Of a stretch of DNA of 38,152 nt, positions 31,035 through 38,152 are shown one piece after another. Made by a program: the position numbers and the translations under genes. Below the pieces are notes generated by a model. The model had not been told where the DNA came from. It was given only the letters and a program-made list of their open reading frames with translations, and did not search any database. The DNA comes from a virus: positions 1-38,152 of the IMG/VR virus record IMGVR_UViG_3300005043_000149. One strand, 5' to 3'. Position 1 is the stretch's first letter, and the number at the start of each line of letters is the position of its first letter.

Positions 31035-31304
31035 ATGCTAACTCTTAAAAAAATAAAAGCGTCTGAAATTACCATAAGTAAAGGCACTCCAAGTATTGAA
31101 TGTAAAAGCTGTTACTCCGTTTCTGATAGCAAAATGGTTATTCCTGCTGAGGAGTGGGTTCAAGCTGCACATTGTTGCGGATGGCGCGAAGTTGAAACAC
31201 CGTTAATTATTCTTCCTGCGGTGTGTCCTGATTGTATTTTTGAATTAGAACAGCTTGAAAATGATATAGAAGCCGCTGCGACTGGTGAAAGGCAAATCGC
31301 ATGA
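31035..31304 (+). CDS. Cys-rich early protein
   Basis: Protein of 89 residues with Cys at 23, 26, 47, 48, 64 and 67 (CKSC, HCCGW, CPDC), probably zinc-binding. The SD AAAGGA is 9 bases before the ATG. Small Cys-rich genes occur in the early regions of BcepMu- and B3-like phages, unknown role. The next gene starts within its last codons (ATGA). Confidence 0.75.
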   Translation: MLTLKKIKASEITISKGTPSIECKSCYSVSDSKMVIPAEEWVQAAHCCGWREVETPLIILPAVCPDCIFELEQLENDIEAAATGERQIA

Positions 31305-31609
31305 GTGAGAAGTATTTAAGTGCTCAAATTCAACGCGTACTGACTTGTATTAGTTTAATGGCAGGCAATGAAATTGAAGGGATTGAGCCGGGCAAATTAG
31401 CGGTTGCACTTGATACTTCACCAGCCGATGTGACCCGTATTTTAGCTAACTTAGAACATGCAAAGTGGGCTGAGCGGTTGCCTACTAATGAAAAACGATG
31501 GCGCTTACACCGCAAGCCGGTCCAGCTAAGTAACACCGTTGAGCAAAATTTTAGAGACAACATTAGAGCCTTGCAGAATGAGGCTAACAACTACAACGTA
31601 TTGGGATAA
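31301..31609 (+). CDS. Winged-helix early protein
   Basis: A 102-residue protein with an IclR-like winged helix: AQIQRVLTCISLMAG, then GIEPGKLAVALDTSPADVTRILANLEHAKWAERLPTNEKRWRLH, and a helical C terminus. Overlaps the Cys-rich gene by four bases. Probably a DNA-binding regulator of early functions; target unknown. Confidence 0.8.
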   Translation: MSEKYLSAQIQRVLTCISLMAGNEIEGIEPGKLAVALDTSPADVTRILANLEHAKWAERLPTNEKRWRLHRKPVQLSNTVEQNFRDNIRALQNEANNYNVLG

Positions 31610-31614
31610 TGATA

Positions 31615-32526
31615 ATGGCTAAAAAAGAAATGAAAGAGATCAGTACTGCTCAGGCAAAAGAGATTGTTACTGCTAAGGAAATATTGGCAAGCAAAGAAGA
31701 TGTGTTAAAGCAATTAGGGCAAATTGAAGCATTTGAGTTTGTTAACAAATTGGCAATTGTTGCCAATTTGAAGATCATTCAAGAAATAAAGGAAACTAAA
31801 GCCTATAAGGGTTTAACCTATATTGATGAAAACGGAAAACTGGCAACAATTGCCAATTTTGAAGATTTTTGTAATTACAAACTTAACTCGCCCAAAAGAA
31901 CGATTGACGATCGCTTACTCAATCTAAAATCTTTTGGCGAAGAGTTTTATGAAGCATCACAAAAAATAGGTTTAGGTTCCCGAGACCTTCGCAAACTGCG
32001 CCAATTGCCTTCAGATGACAAACAACTAATTATTGGCTCTGAAGCTGTAGATTTAGGCGATAAAGAAGCAATCAAAGAATTGATTGAAGATTTAGACATC
32101 ACCCACAAAAAAGAAATCATCGAGAAAGACTCCCAACTAAAAGCCAGCCGTGAATCTAGCACGGAAACGGCCATCAAATTACAAGACGCTCAGGAAAAAC
32201 TAGCGCAACGAAAATTCACAGCAGCCAATTGGCAGGATGAAGTGAAAGACTTTTTTGCCTGTATGCATAAAGTTCATAACAGCATGACTGAGAACATTAA
32301 TCAGTTAATGGAATTAAATGAGCAGTTAGGGTTTACAGAAATGGATGAGCGTTCAAAAGAAGCGGCGACCTCGGCTTTTTATGCAGATAACAAATTAATG
32401 GTTGAGCAGTTTTCTTTGGCTTGGAATGAAATTTATCGCTCTTTGGCGCATGTGGAAGAAACCGCAAAACCAAGCGGTGAGTGGATGGCTGAAATGGGCT
32501 TTGAGGGAATGGGAGAAGAGGCATGA
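31615..32526 (+). CDS. Coiled-coil early protein preceding transposase A
   Basis: Protein of 303 residues from the ATG at 31615 (GGGA nine bases upstream; 31609 also open). Helical throughout: an N-terminal ~140 residues with TIDDRLLNLKSFGEEFYEASQKIG, then a long coiled-coil (residues ~150-200) and a C-terminal region with MTENINQLMEL. That peptide is nearly identical to the first residues of the MuB-like protein encoded downstream. Similar genes stand before A in several BcepMu/B3-like phages, function unknown. Two palindromes lie within it. Confidence 0.75.
   Translation: MAKKEMKEISTAQAKEIVTAKEILASKEDVLKQLGQIEAFEFVNKLAIVANLKIIQEIKETKAYKGLTYIDENGKLATIANFEDFCNYKLNSPKRTIDDRLLNLKSFGEEFYEASQKIGLGSRDLRKLRQLPSDDKQLIIGSEAVDLGDKEAIKELIEDLDITHKKEIIEKDSQLKASRESSTETAIKLQDAQEKLAQRKFTAANWQDEVKDFFACMHKVHNSMTENINQLMELNEQLGFTEMDERSKEAATSAFYADNKLMVEQFSLAWNEIYRSLAHVEETAKPSGEWMAEMGFEGMGEEA
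31747..31859 (+). repeat. Two intragenic palindromes, 90 bp apart
   Basis: AAATTGGCAA-ttg-TTGCCAATTT (31747-31769) has perfect 10-bp arms; a second copy at 31837-31859 (AAACTGGCAA-caa-TTGCCAATTT) has one mismatch. TTGGCA-N-TGCCAA dyads are typical operator shapes. They could bind a regulator within the early operon or arise from a local duplication of a short coding motif (KLA-VAN / KLATIAN). Confidence 0.5.
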
Positions 32527-34337
32527 ATTCCCTAGCCAGTTCACTGGACATCAACTATTGGGTAGAACAACTCAATGATGCTGGTCACGGTAAAAAGGGC
32601 TCTATTCTCAATAGTGCTTGTGACGCTTTGGGATTTAATAACAAAGATGCTTTTTACCGTGCGCTAAAAAAAGTGGGTTGGAAAAGTGGTAAAGCGAAAC
32701 GCTCTGATGCGGGTAAAACTGAAATGAGTGAAGAGGCCATTAACTTGATGGTGGCTATTTTAAACCAAGGCGTTCGTGAGAATGGCAAGCGTGTAATGGA
32801 TGTCACTACGGCCAGAAGTATACTCATTAGCAACGGTCATAACTGTGTGAGCCACAGCCAAGTTTGCAGAGTATTAGCTGCTAGAAATGCATCAGTAAGA
32901 CAGCTGGACAATGTGGCACCGCACGTTGAAATGAAATCATTAGGACCGAATCACGTTCATCAAACTGACCCCAGTTATTGTTTGCTTTATTACCCACCGG
33001 GCAAGCCGGGCAAACGACAGACATTTATGAACGATGCTGATTACTACGCTAACAAGCCCGATAACATCGACAAGATTAAGAACTTAAGAGTTTGGCGCTA
33101 TGTGTTGATTGATCATTATTCTGGAGCTGTTCGTTTATTTTACTTTGAAGCCAGCGGTGAAACTCAAGCGAACATGTTTACTTTTTTAATGTGGTGTTGG
33201 GCTAAGCATGATGGCAGTTCTTTTATGGGTGCGCCCAATATTTTGCTTTGGGATAAGGGAAGTGCCAATGGTGCTAAAGCGATTAAGAATGTTTTAACTG
33301 CTTTGGGCGTTGAGCAAATCACCCATGAAGCAGGACGACCACGCGCAAAAGGCGCGGTTGAAGTGGCTAATAATATTGTAGAAAAACAATTTGAAAGTCG
33401 TATTTTATTTGAGCCAGTGGATAGTGTGGCTGAATTAAATGAGTCGGCTTGGGCGTGGCAAGAAGCATTTAACGCGAACCTTGTTCCTGGCATGAACTGC
33501 AAACATTACCGGCATAAGCAAGCCCGATTAGATGTTTGGTTAAAAATTTACACACCTCAATTTAGGCACTTTTTACGTGAGTTGCCGGATGATAAAACTT
33601 GCCGAATGCTGTTAACCCGTGATGATGAAACGCGCAAAGTCACAGGTGCTTTGAGTATTACTTACGTTCACCCTGTAGCGAAGCAAAAGCTCTCTTATGA
33701 CTTGTCTGACTTAGAAAATATTCGCAACGGCCAAACGGTAAAGGTGAGCCCGTTAATTATTGGTGAAGAGTGGGAAATGTTAATTGGCGTTCCTGACAAA
33801 CTGGGTGATTTTATTTATCACGCGATTGCACCAATTGAGCGCGACGAAGCAGGCTTTAGAGTAGATGCGCCTGTATTTGGTGAAGCCTTTGATCGCAATA
33901 ATGACCTTGAAAGTCAGACGTTAGCAAAAGAGTCTGATCGCCTTGCTTTCCCTGGACTCAATGACAGTCAAATTAAGCGCGCTAAAAAGAAGAAAGATGC
34001 ACCGTTTAATGGGGCATTAGTGACTCACTCCCATTTAAAAAATATTGAGCATCAAACGCACATTAGCCCGAAAGGCACACAAATTGTTGCGCAGTCGCCT
34101 GTGACTAAACAGGTAGAAAACGCTGAGAAGATGATTAAAAAGAATCAATCAAAAAGCATGGAGCCTCTTGATTTAAAGATATTGTTAACCGAGCAATTAG
34201 GACGTGGGCTTAAGCCCAGTGAGCTTGATTACTTGGAAACAATTGGGGGGGTGAGCCGAGTGGATGTAGGCGAGCTAGTGGAAAAATTGCATAAGGGCTT
34301 ACCTCAAGCACCTGTGCTGAAAATAGCGAGACTATAA
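32523..34337 (+). CDS. A: Transposase A (MuA-like D-D-E integrase)
   Basis: Protein of 604 residues. An N-terminal HTH part (LNDAGHGKKGSILNSACDAL and ARSILISNGHNCVSHSQVCRVL) precedes the rve/DDE core, where Asp149 (HQTDPSY), Asp244 (LLWDKGS) and Glu280 (RAKGAVE) are spaced D-94-D-35-E, the usual pattern. The C-terminal ~170 residues include the Mu_transpos_C-like beta part (LSITYVHPVAKQKLSYDL) and a helical tail, probably for contact with B. Performs the strand transfer that integrates and replicates the phage. Its ATG overlaps the previous stop. Confidence 0.95.
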   Translation: MNSLASSLDINYWVEQLNDAGHGKKGSILNSACDALGFNNKDAFYRALKKVGWKSGKAKRSDAGKTEMSEEAINLMVAILNQGVRENGKRVMDVTTARSILISNGHNCVSHSQVCRVLAARNASVRQLDNVAPHVEMKSLGPNHVHQTDPSYCLLYYPPGKPGKRQTFMNDADYYANKPDNIDKIKNLRVWRYVLIDHYSGAVRLFYFEASGETQANMFTFLMWCWAKHDGSSFMGAPNILLWDKGSANGAKAIKNVLTALGVEQITHEAGRPRAKGAVEVANNIVEKQFESRILFEPVDSVAELNESAWAWQEAFNANLVPGMNCKHYRHKQARLDVWLKIYTPQFRHFLRELPDDKTCRMLLTRDDETRKVTGALSITYVHPVAKQKLSYDLSDLENIRNGQTVKVSPLIIGEEWEMLIGVPDKLGDFIYHAIAPIERDEAGFRVDAPVFGEAFDRNNDLESQTLAKESDRLAFPGLNDSQIKRAKKKKDAPFNGALVTHSHLKNIEHQTHISPKGTQIVAQSPVTKQVENAEKMIKKNQSKSMEPLDLKILLTEQLGRGLKPSELDYLETIGGVSRVDVGELVEKLHKGLPQAPVLKIARL

Positions 34338-34339
34338 CG

Positions 34340-35527
34340 ATGGCTGAGAATATTAACCAGTTAATGGAATTAACAAATTTACATTATGCAATTGAAGACT
34401 TACGACTACCTCAAGTGGGTTTGTGTAAGTACCTCAAACGTATGGGATTTAGAACCAGCACGAGTATGGTGAGCAAGTTAAAAATAAGAGGTGAATGGCC
34501 AAAAAATTACAGTACCGAAGATATTGAACATTGTAAAAAAGAGATAGAAGCTTATCTAGTTGATAACGGAGCAACGAGTGCGCACACGGAAAGTTTATGG
34601 CGCACGAGCACTGGTCGACCTGATTTCCTTCCTGATAACGAAGTCCTTTATGAACACCCGGAGCCCGAAATGCTAACGAATAATACTAAACGATTTTTTA
34701 AATTACGGCATGATATTTTTGAAAATGAAATAGCCTGTGAGAGTGATGTTTTTTTGGCTGATAGCCATCAGCTAGTTCTTGAAGAGATTTTAAGCGCTGC
34801 CAGTGCAGGCAGTATGACGGCCGTAATTGGCGAGTGCGGAAGTGGCAAAACCATTTTAAGACGTGCCTTTATTGCCCGTATTCAAGAAGATCATCCTGAA
34901 GTGATTTTGATTCAACCGGCACGACTTGATCGAAAGAAAATGAACGCTGAGTCTATATCTTCAGCCATTTGTAGAGCGCTACAAGTTGGACACTGCAGAA
35001 GTGCAGAAGATCGCGATGCGGCTATTGAGCAAGCTCTAATTTCTAGTGCAAACAATGGCAATTTACATCTATTAGTCGTTGATGAAGCGCATGATTTACC
35101 GCTGGATGTTATCAAGCTTTTCAAGCGTATTTGGGAGCTAACCCACGGCTTTAAACGAGTGATGGGGATTGTGCTGATGGGGCAAACTGAACTCAAGCGA
35201 AAGCTAGAATCTCAATCCGTTCGGGAGTTCACGTGGCGCTGTAATCAAATTGAAATGAGACCGCTTGGGCTTGATGTTGCTAACTATATTCGCCATAAGT
35301 TTGAGCGTGGTGGCTCTAATGCTGATGACTACTTTGACGAAGAAGCCTTTCAAGCGATACGCAAAAAATGCAGTGGAAAAATCAGACAGGGATTGGGCTT
35401 TGGTGCGCAAGAAATGGATATGTCTTTTCCGTTGCATGTAAATTCGTGGCTATCTAAAACCATGAATATGGCAACTCAAATTGGTGAGAAGAAGATCACT
35501 AAAACCATGATTGAGCGGGTGAAGTAA
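34340..35527 (+). CDS. B: Transposition protein B (MuB-like AAA+ ATPase)
   Basis: Protein of 395 residues with a Walker A (GECGSGKT, residues 164-171) and Walker B (LLVVDEA, residues 244-250) of the AAA+ fold. The N-terminal ~70 residues are helical and HTH-like (VGLCKYLKRMGFRTSTSMVSK), as in MuB. MuB picks target DNA and activates A. Its gene begins 2 bases after A. The first 11 codons are almost identical to a segment in the gene before A (32284-32317). Longer than MuB (312 residues) because of an N-terminal extension. Confidence 0.95.
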   Translation: MAENINQLMELTNLHYAIEDLRLPQVGLCKYLKRMGFRTSTSMVSKLKIRGEWPKNYSTEDIEHCKKEIEAYLVDNGATSAHTESLWRTSTGRPDFLPDNEVLYEHPEPEMLTNNTKRFFKLRHDIFENEIACESDVFLADSHQLVLEEILSAASAGSMTAVIGECGSGKTILRRAFIARIQEDHPEVILIQPARLDRKKMNAESISSAICRALQVGHCRSAEDRDAAIEQALISSANNGNLHLLVVDEAHDLPLDVIKLFKRIWELTHGFKRVMGIVLMGQTELKRKLESQSVREFTWRCNQIEMRPLGLDVANYIRHKFERGGSNADDYFDEEAFQAIRKKCSGKIRQGLGFGAQEMDMSFPLHVNSWLSKTMNMATQIGEKKITKTMIERVK

Positions 35528-35754
35528 TGGCTGATTTAATAGCCGTTGAAATTACTGGTAATGCTTTGGTTAAGATTAAGCGAAAACTTTTTCTTACACC
35601 AGAGCAGGCTAAAGACTTATTGGCAAATGATAAATCAATGATAGCCGCTTTAAGTAAAAACCAAGATTATGAAATTCAAGATTGGGGAGTGGTTTACGGC
35701 GAAAAATCACACTCTAATTGGGTTGAAAATTTAAACGTGACAATAGGAGCATAA
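35527..35754 (+). CDS. Hypothetical early protein
   Basis: A 75-residue protein (MADLIAVEITGNALVK...), beta-alpha soluble, no motif recognised. It starts by overlapping the stop of B by one base and is followed by the DUF3164 gene. Small genes between B and the DUF3164 gene are common in Mu-like phages. Function unknown. Confidence 0.65.
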   Translation: MADLIAVEITGNALVKIKRKLFLTPEQAKDLLANDKSMIAALSKNQDYEIQDWGVVYGEKSHSNWVENLNVTIGA

Positions 35755-35757
35755 GTG

Positions 35758-36375
35758 ATGCAAGACGATTATTTGATAAATCGACAGGGCTTTAAAATTC
35801 CATTAGCCAAGATCAGTACCAGCGATAAATTACAAAACAGTTTGGTTAATGTAATGGTTGAAGAAGCTAAGGTATTGAGCGAATTACACGCTGAATTTAA
35901 GCGCAAATGCTTTAGTGATATTCATGACTTTATTGGTGTGTTAGCTCAAGAGTATGAGGTGAAAATTGGCGGTAAACAAGGCGGTGTGACGCTGACTTCT
36001 TATGACGGCAGACTGAGAGTGCGATTAGGCGTTGCGCCAGAAATTGCATTCGGCCCCGAAATTATAGCGGCTAAAGAGTTAATTAATTCCGTCATTAATG
36101 AGCAACTTAAATTGATTGGTGATGAAGCAAAGCTATTGATTGCCATCATTCAAGATGCGTTTGAGACGAATAATGAAGGTAATTTTAGTAAAGCTAAAAT
36201 TATGAATTTACGTAGTAAACATCGTTTGAGTAATGATTCTGAATCATGGGCTAAAGCGATGAAAGCGCTTGATGACGCGATTATTATTGGCTCGACTAAG
36301 ACTTACATTTTGTTCCATGAGCGTAATGAGGTGGGTGCTTGGGTTCCTATTCCATTGGTTAGTAAATCTTTGTAG
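35758..36375 (+). CDS. DUF3164 protein
   Basis: Protein of 205 residues from the ATG at 35758 (AGGAG 8 bases upstream). Motifs of DUF3164: NRQGFKIPLAKIS near the start, the helix LHAEFKRKCFSDIHDFIGVLAQEY, GGKQGGVTLTSYDGRLRVRLGVAPEIAFGPE and a C-terminal KALDDAIIIGSTKTYILFHER. These proteins stand between transposition and GemA/Mor genes of Mu-like phages; their role is unknown. The frame also allows a GTG three bases upstream. Confidence 0.85.
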   Translation: MQDDYLINRQGFKIPLAKISTSDKLQNSLVNVMVEEAKVLSELHAEFKRKCFSDIHDFIGVLAQEYEVKIGGKQGGVTLTSYDGRLRVRLGVAPEIAFGPEIIAAKELINSVINEQLKLIGDEAKLLIAIIQDAFETNNEGNFSKAKIMNLRSKHRLSNDSESWAKAMKALDDAIIIGSTKTYILFHERNEVGAWVPIPLVSKSL

Positions 36376-36384
36376 GTGAGCGAT

Positions 36385-36903
36385 ATGACTCAACGCAAAG
36401 TTAACGCTAGACGAATGCTTCCAAGAGCCAGATACATCCAGTTAATTCATATTGGAAAATCGCGCCTTAATTTGGACGATGAGACTTATAGGTCAATTTT
36501 AATGGGGTGTACGCAGAAAAATAGTTGCAAAGGTATGAGCGAACAGGAGCTTGAAAGAGTGCTAATGCGTCTAAAAGACATGGGGTTTAAGCCTATTAGT
36601 AAAAACAGATCTAATGCTAAATATAGCCCTAAATCAAGTGACAAAAAAGCATTTGAAAAAACTCAACTAGATAAACTTAGGCAGGTTTGGATTGAAATGA
36701 ATAAAGCCGGTTTTTTACGGGATGGCTCTGAGCAAGGGCTTTTGACCTGGTCTAAAGGTCAGGCTAAACGCTTTAATAAGAATGAAGAGGTCGAGAAGCT
36801 TGAATGGTTAAACCCTCGCATGCTTCATCACTTGATTGAGCAATTAAAACAGTGGCAAAAACGCAGTGAGCTAGCTAAAAAAAGAGCGTTAAGAAATGGC
36901 TGA
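36385..36903 (+). CDS. gemA: GemA-like (DUF1018) protein
   Basis: Protein of 172 residues from the ATG at 36385 (GGTGA upstream; a GTG at 36376 is also open). The DUF1018 family pattern begins RARYIQLIHIGKSRLNLDDETYRSILMGCT, continues with CKGMSEQELERVLMRLKDMGF and ends WLNPRMLHHLIEQLKQW. Mu GemA affects host gene expression and DNA supercoiling. The gene lies directly before mor, as in Mu. Confidence 0.9.
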   Translation: MTQRKVNARRMLPRARYIQLIHIGKSRLNLDDETYRSILMGCTQKNSCKGMSEQELERVLMRLKDMGFKPISKNRSNAKYSPKSSDKKAFEKTQLDKLRQVWIEMNKAGFLRDGSEQGLLTWSKGQAKRFNKNEEVEKLEWLNPRMLHHLIEQLKQWQKRSELAKKRALRNG

Positions 36904-37252
36904 AAGTAACTCCGCGCAACGAGCCGACGGTATGCTTTTGACTATCTTAGAGCTTGTCACGGAGGGAGTTAAGGGCACAATTTCTGATCAAGATGCTATT
37001 GATTTAGGTATGAAGGTGGTTGATAAAATTCGCCACACATTTGGCGGTGAGTTGGTTTACGTTTGCAAGGGTAGAACCATCGACTCCATCATTTTAAGCA
37101 ATAAAATTTGGCAAGACTTTAAGGGTGATAACCACTATGAGTTATCGAAGAAATACGGTTGTTCTATTCAGTGGATTTATGACGTATTGCGAACAATGAC
37201 AAAGCTCAAGAGAGATGAGATGCAAGGTGATATGTTTGGAGATGACAAATGA
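36896..37252 (+). CDS. mor: Mor transcription activator
   Basis: Protein of 118 residues with the Mor-domain pattern: a dimerisation half (DAIDLGMKVVDKIRHTFGGELVYV) and a HTH-like half (SKKYGCSIQWIYDVLRTM). The motif GGE-VY-KG-R is typical. Mu Mor activates the middle promoter. Starts in the last codons of gemA (overlap of 8). Its target here is probably the leftward late operon. Confidence 0.9.
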   Translation: MAESNSAQRADGMLLTILELVTEGVKGTISDQDAIDLGMKVVDKIRHTFGGELVYVCKGRTIDSIILSNKIWQDFKGDNHYELSKKYGCSIQWIYDVLRTMTKLKRDEMQGDMFGDDK

Positions 37253-37545
37253 TGTTAATTGGTATTAAGGAAGTTTCTAAGATTTTAGGTGTTGAGCGTT
37301 CTACAGCCTATGGCTACATTAAAAAAGGTTGGCTCTCACCTCATTTTCTTAAGTTAAGAGATCCTAAGTATCGTGGGCTTTCATATTTTTGGCTTAGGAA
37401 TCAAGTTGAAAACAGTGTGGCTGTTATTGCGGAGAACAAGGCAAAGAAACGTGATTATTCCCTAAATAAAAAAGTTGAACATAAAAAGAATACTCAGCTT
37501 AAAAGCTACGATTTGGCAAGCTCATTGATGGGGTGTAGAGCATGA
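37249..37545 (+). CDS. HTH protein (AlpA/MerR-like)
   Basis: A 98-residue protein whose N-terminal 45 residues form a helix-turn-helix: GIKEVSKILGVERSTAYGYIKKGWLSPHFLKLRDPKYRGLSYFW, resembling AlpA/MerR-type DNA-binding domains. The rest is basic and helical. Starts on the ATGA overlap with mor, so likely co-translated. Could act with Mor on late promoters. Confidence 0.8.
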   Translation: MMLIGIKEVSKILGVERSTAYGYIKKGWLSPHFLKLRDPKYRGLSYFWLRNQVENSVAVIAENKAKKRDYSLNKKVEHKKNTQLKSYDLASSLMGCRA

Positions 37546-37781
37546 GTAAAGTATCCGTTTTTGACTTAATTGAAATCGCTGAGCGTATGTCTCAGGAAAT
37601 GCAAGATTTTATCGATGTTGCCCGTCAATCTGGTAGCTCGTTGCCAGGGACAGAGGGGCTGCTTAACGAATGGAACGAAGCATACAGGAAATATAATATT
37701 CGATCGCAACATGGCTCTTTTTCAACCATTGAAGGGGCTATGGCTAAGACAGAAAAATCGTTAGCTAGCTCTTTGTTATGA
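37542..37781 (+). CDS. Small hypothetical protein
   Basis: A 79-residue, helical soluble protein (VFDLIEIAERMSQEMQDFIDVARQSG ... EWNEAYRKYNIR). It is bounded by ATGA overlaps on both sides. No motif recognised; may be a helper of the small regulators around it. Confidence 0.7.
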   Translation: MSKVSVFDLIEIAERMSQEMQDFIDVARQSGSSLPGTEGLLNEWNEAYRKYNIRSQHGSFSTIEGAMAKTEKSLASSLL

Positions 37782-37960
37782 CAATCGTTTCGATATTAAT
37801 GACTATCGTTTATTTTGCCATGATCATTTACCACTGGTTTGTTTATGACCCCATTAGACCGAATATTAGTGAGGATTGGTATAACTGGTTTAGAGCCATT
37901 GGAACCTTGATGGTAGCAAGTTGGGCGTGGTTCGTTTGGGGTTGGTTTTACTCTGTTTGA
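37778..37960 (+). CDS. Small two-TM membrane protein
   Basis: A 60-residue protein with two hydrophobic segments (residues 3-22 and 41-58, SILMTIVYFAMIIYHWFVYD and LMVASWAWFVWGWFY) joined by a polar loop; very Trp-rich. Overlaps the previous gene by 4 bases. Function unknown; could act as a small membrane effector. Confidence 0.65.
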   Translation: MTIVSILMTIVYFAMIIYHWFVYDPIRPNISEDWYNWFRAIGTLMVASWAWFVWGWFYSV

Positions 37961-37972
37961 GGGAAAGAGAAC

Positions 37973-38152
37973 ATGAAAAAAAATATAGATATAGATATAG
38001 GTATTTCAGTACTTTGCGCTTTGATGAGACCAGATGAATCATTATCAGATAGAGATATTGCGGATGTCTGTGGGTGTTCTCGGAATTATATTTATGAAAT
38101 TGAGAAGCGAGCTTTAAAAAAAATTCGATTTCGCATGTTAGGTTGGAAATAG
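37973..38152 (+). CDS. 59-residue sigma-70 region 4.2-like protein
   Basis: An ORF of 59 residues, below many length cut-offs. From an ATG at 37973 with GGGAAAGAG upstream to TAG at 38150. Residues 22-55 (SLSDRDIADVCGCSRNYIYEIEKRALKKIRF) follow the sigma-70 region 4.2 helix-turn-helix pattern (I-x-V-x-x-x-S-R-x-x-I-x-x-I-E-x-x-A-L-x-K-x-R) but lack other sigma domains. It may act as a DNA-binding activator or a -35-contact mimic for late transcription, in place of Mu C. Ends exactly at the window edge. Confidence 0.75.
   Translation: MKKNIDIDIGISVLCALMRPDESLSDRDIADVCGCSRNYIYEIEKRALKKIRFRMLGWK

Noticed and set aside
1-38152. tRNA, rRNA or CRISPR array
   Set aside because: No cloverleaf-type sequence or direct repeat-spacer array was seen; the only long periodic tract is the coding repeat in the fibre gene.

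Overview
The window is an almost complete transposable (Mu-type) phage or prophage. It carries the Mu transposition pair (a D-D-E transposase, 32523-34337, and its AAA+ partner, 34340-35527), Ner, GemA and Mor regulators, and a Mu-type head (gp27/gp28 terminase, DUF935 portal, MuF, gpG, gpI protease with nested scaffold, gpT capsid). The tail is not a Mu contractile tail. It has a 932-residue tape measure, a G/GT-type chaperone with a frameshift signal, a distal tail protein, a DUF2163-like protein and a 1407-residue tip protein, so I infer a long, flexible, non-contractile tail as in the B3/D3112 group. The AT-rich composition and gene families suggest a gammaproteobacterial, possibly marine or aquatic host, but no host gene is present and the genus cannot be told. 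Both window edges fall exactly on stop codons, and no TG...CA termini or host flanks are visible, so the phage ends lie outside.

Layout. Transcription diverges near 30.05 kb. Rightward (30086-38152) is the early/middle operon: Ner-like repressor, Rha, Cys-rich and winged-helix proteins, a coiled-coil protein, transposase A and B, DUF3164, GemA, Mor, an AlpA/MerR-like HTH protein, two small proteins, and a 59-residue protein resembling sigma-70 region 4.2. Leftward from the same point is what is probably the lysogenic operon: CI-type repressor, a zinc-ribbon membrane protein and a lipoprotein. Next comes a 398-bp gap with a compact promoter-terminator unit on the + strand (likely a ~70-nt small RNA), then a two-gene cassette with its own promoter and terminator (27132-28083, a moron-like accessory unit). 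From 26978 down to 1 runs the late operon: endolysin, holin-like protein, DksA-like protein, DUF2730, wHTH protein, terminase, portal, MuF, gpG, protease/scaffold, decoration, capsid, connectors, tail tube, chaperones, tape measure, tail tip, and accessory fibres/membrane proteins.

Working together: Pe (inside the 5' end of the repressor gene) should drive transposition genes; Mor, and possibly the sigma-4-like protein, should switch on the leftward late operon from the region 27016-27100. The most interesting points are the MuF head protein fused to a C-terminal HELGH zincin metallopeptidase domain, the small-RNA unit, the two-gene cassette of unknown function, the lysogenic operon whose first two proteins share a QVAGRD motif, an endolysin start whose ribosome-binding site lies in a 12-bp hairpin, a tail protein with a true signal peptide, and a fibre with eighteen 20-residue repeats.
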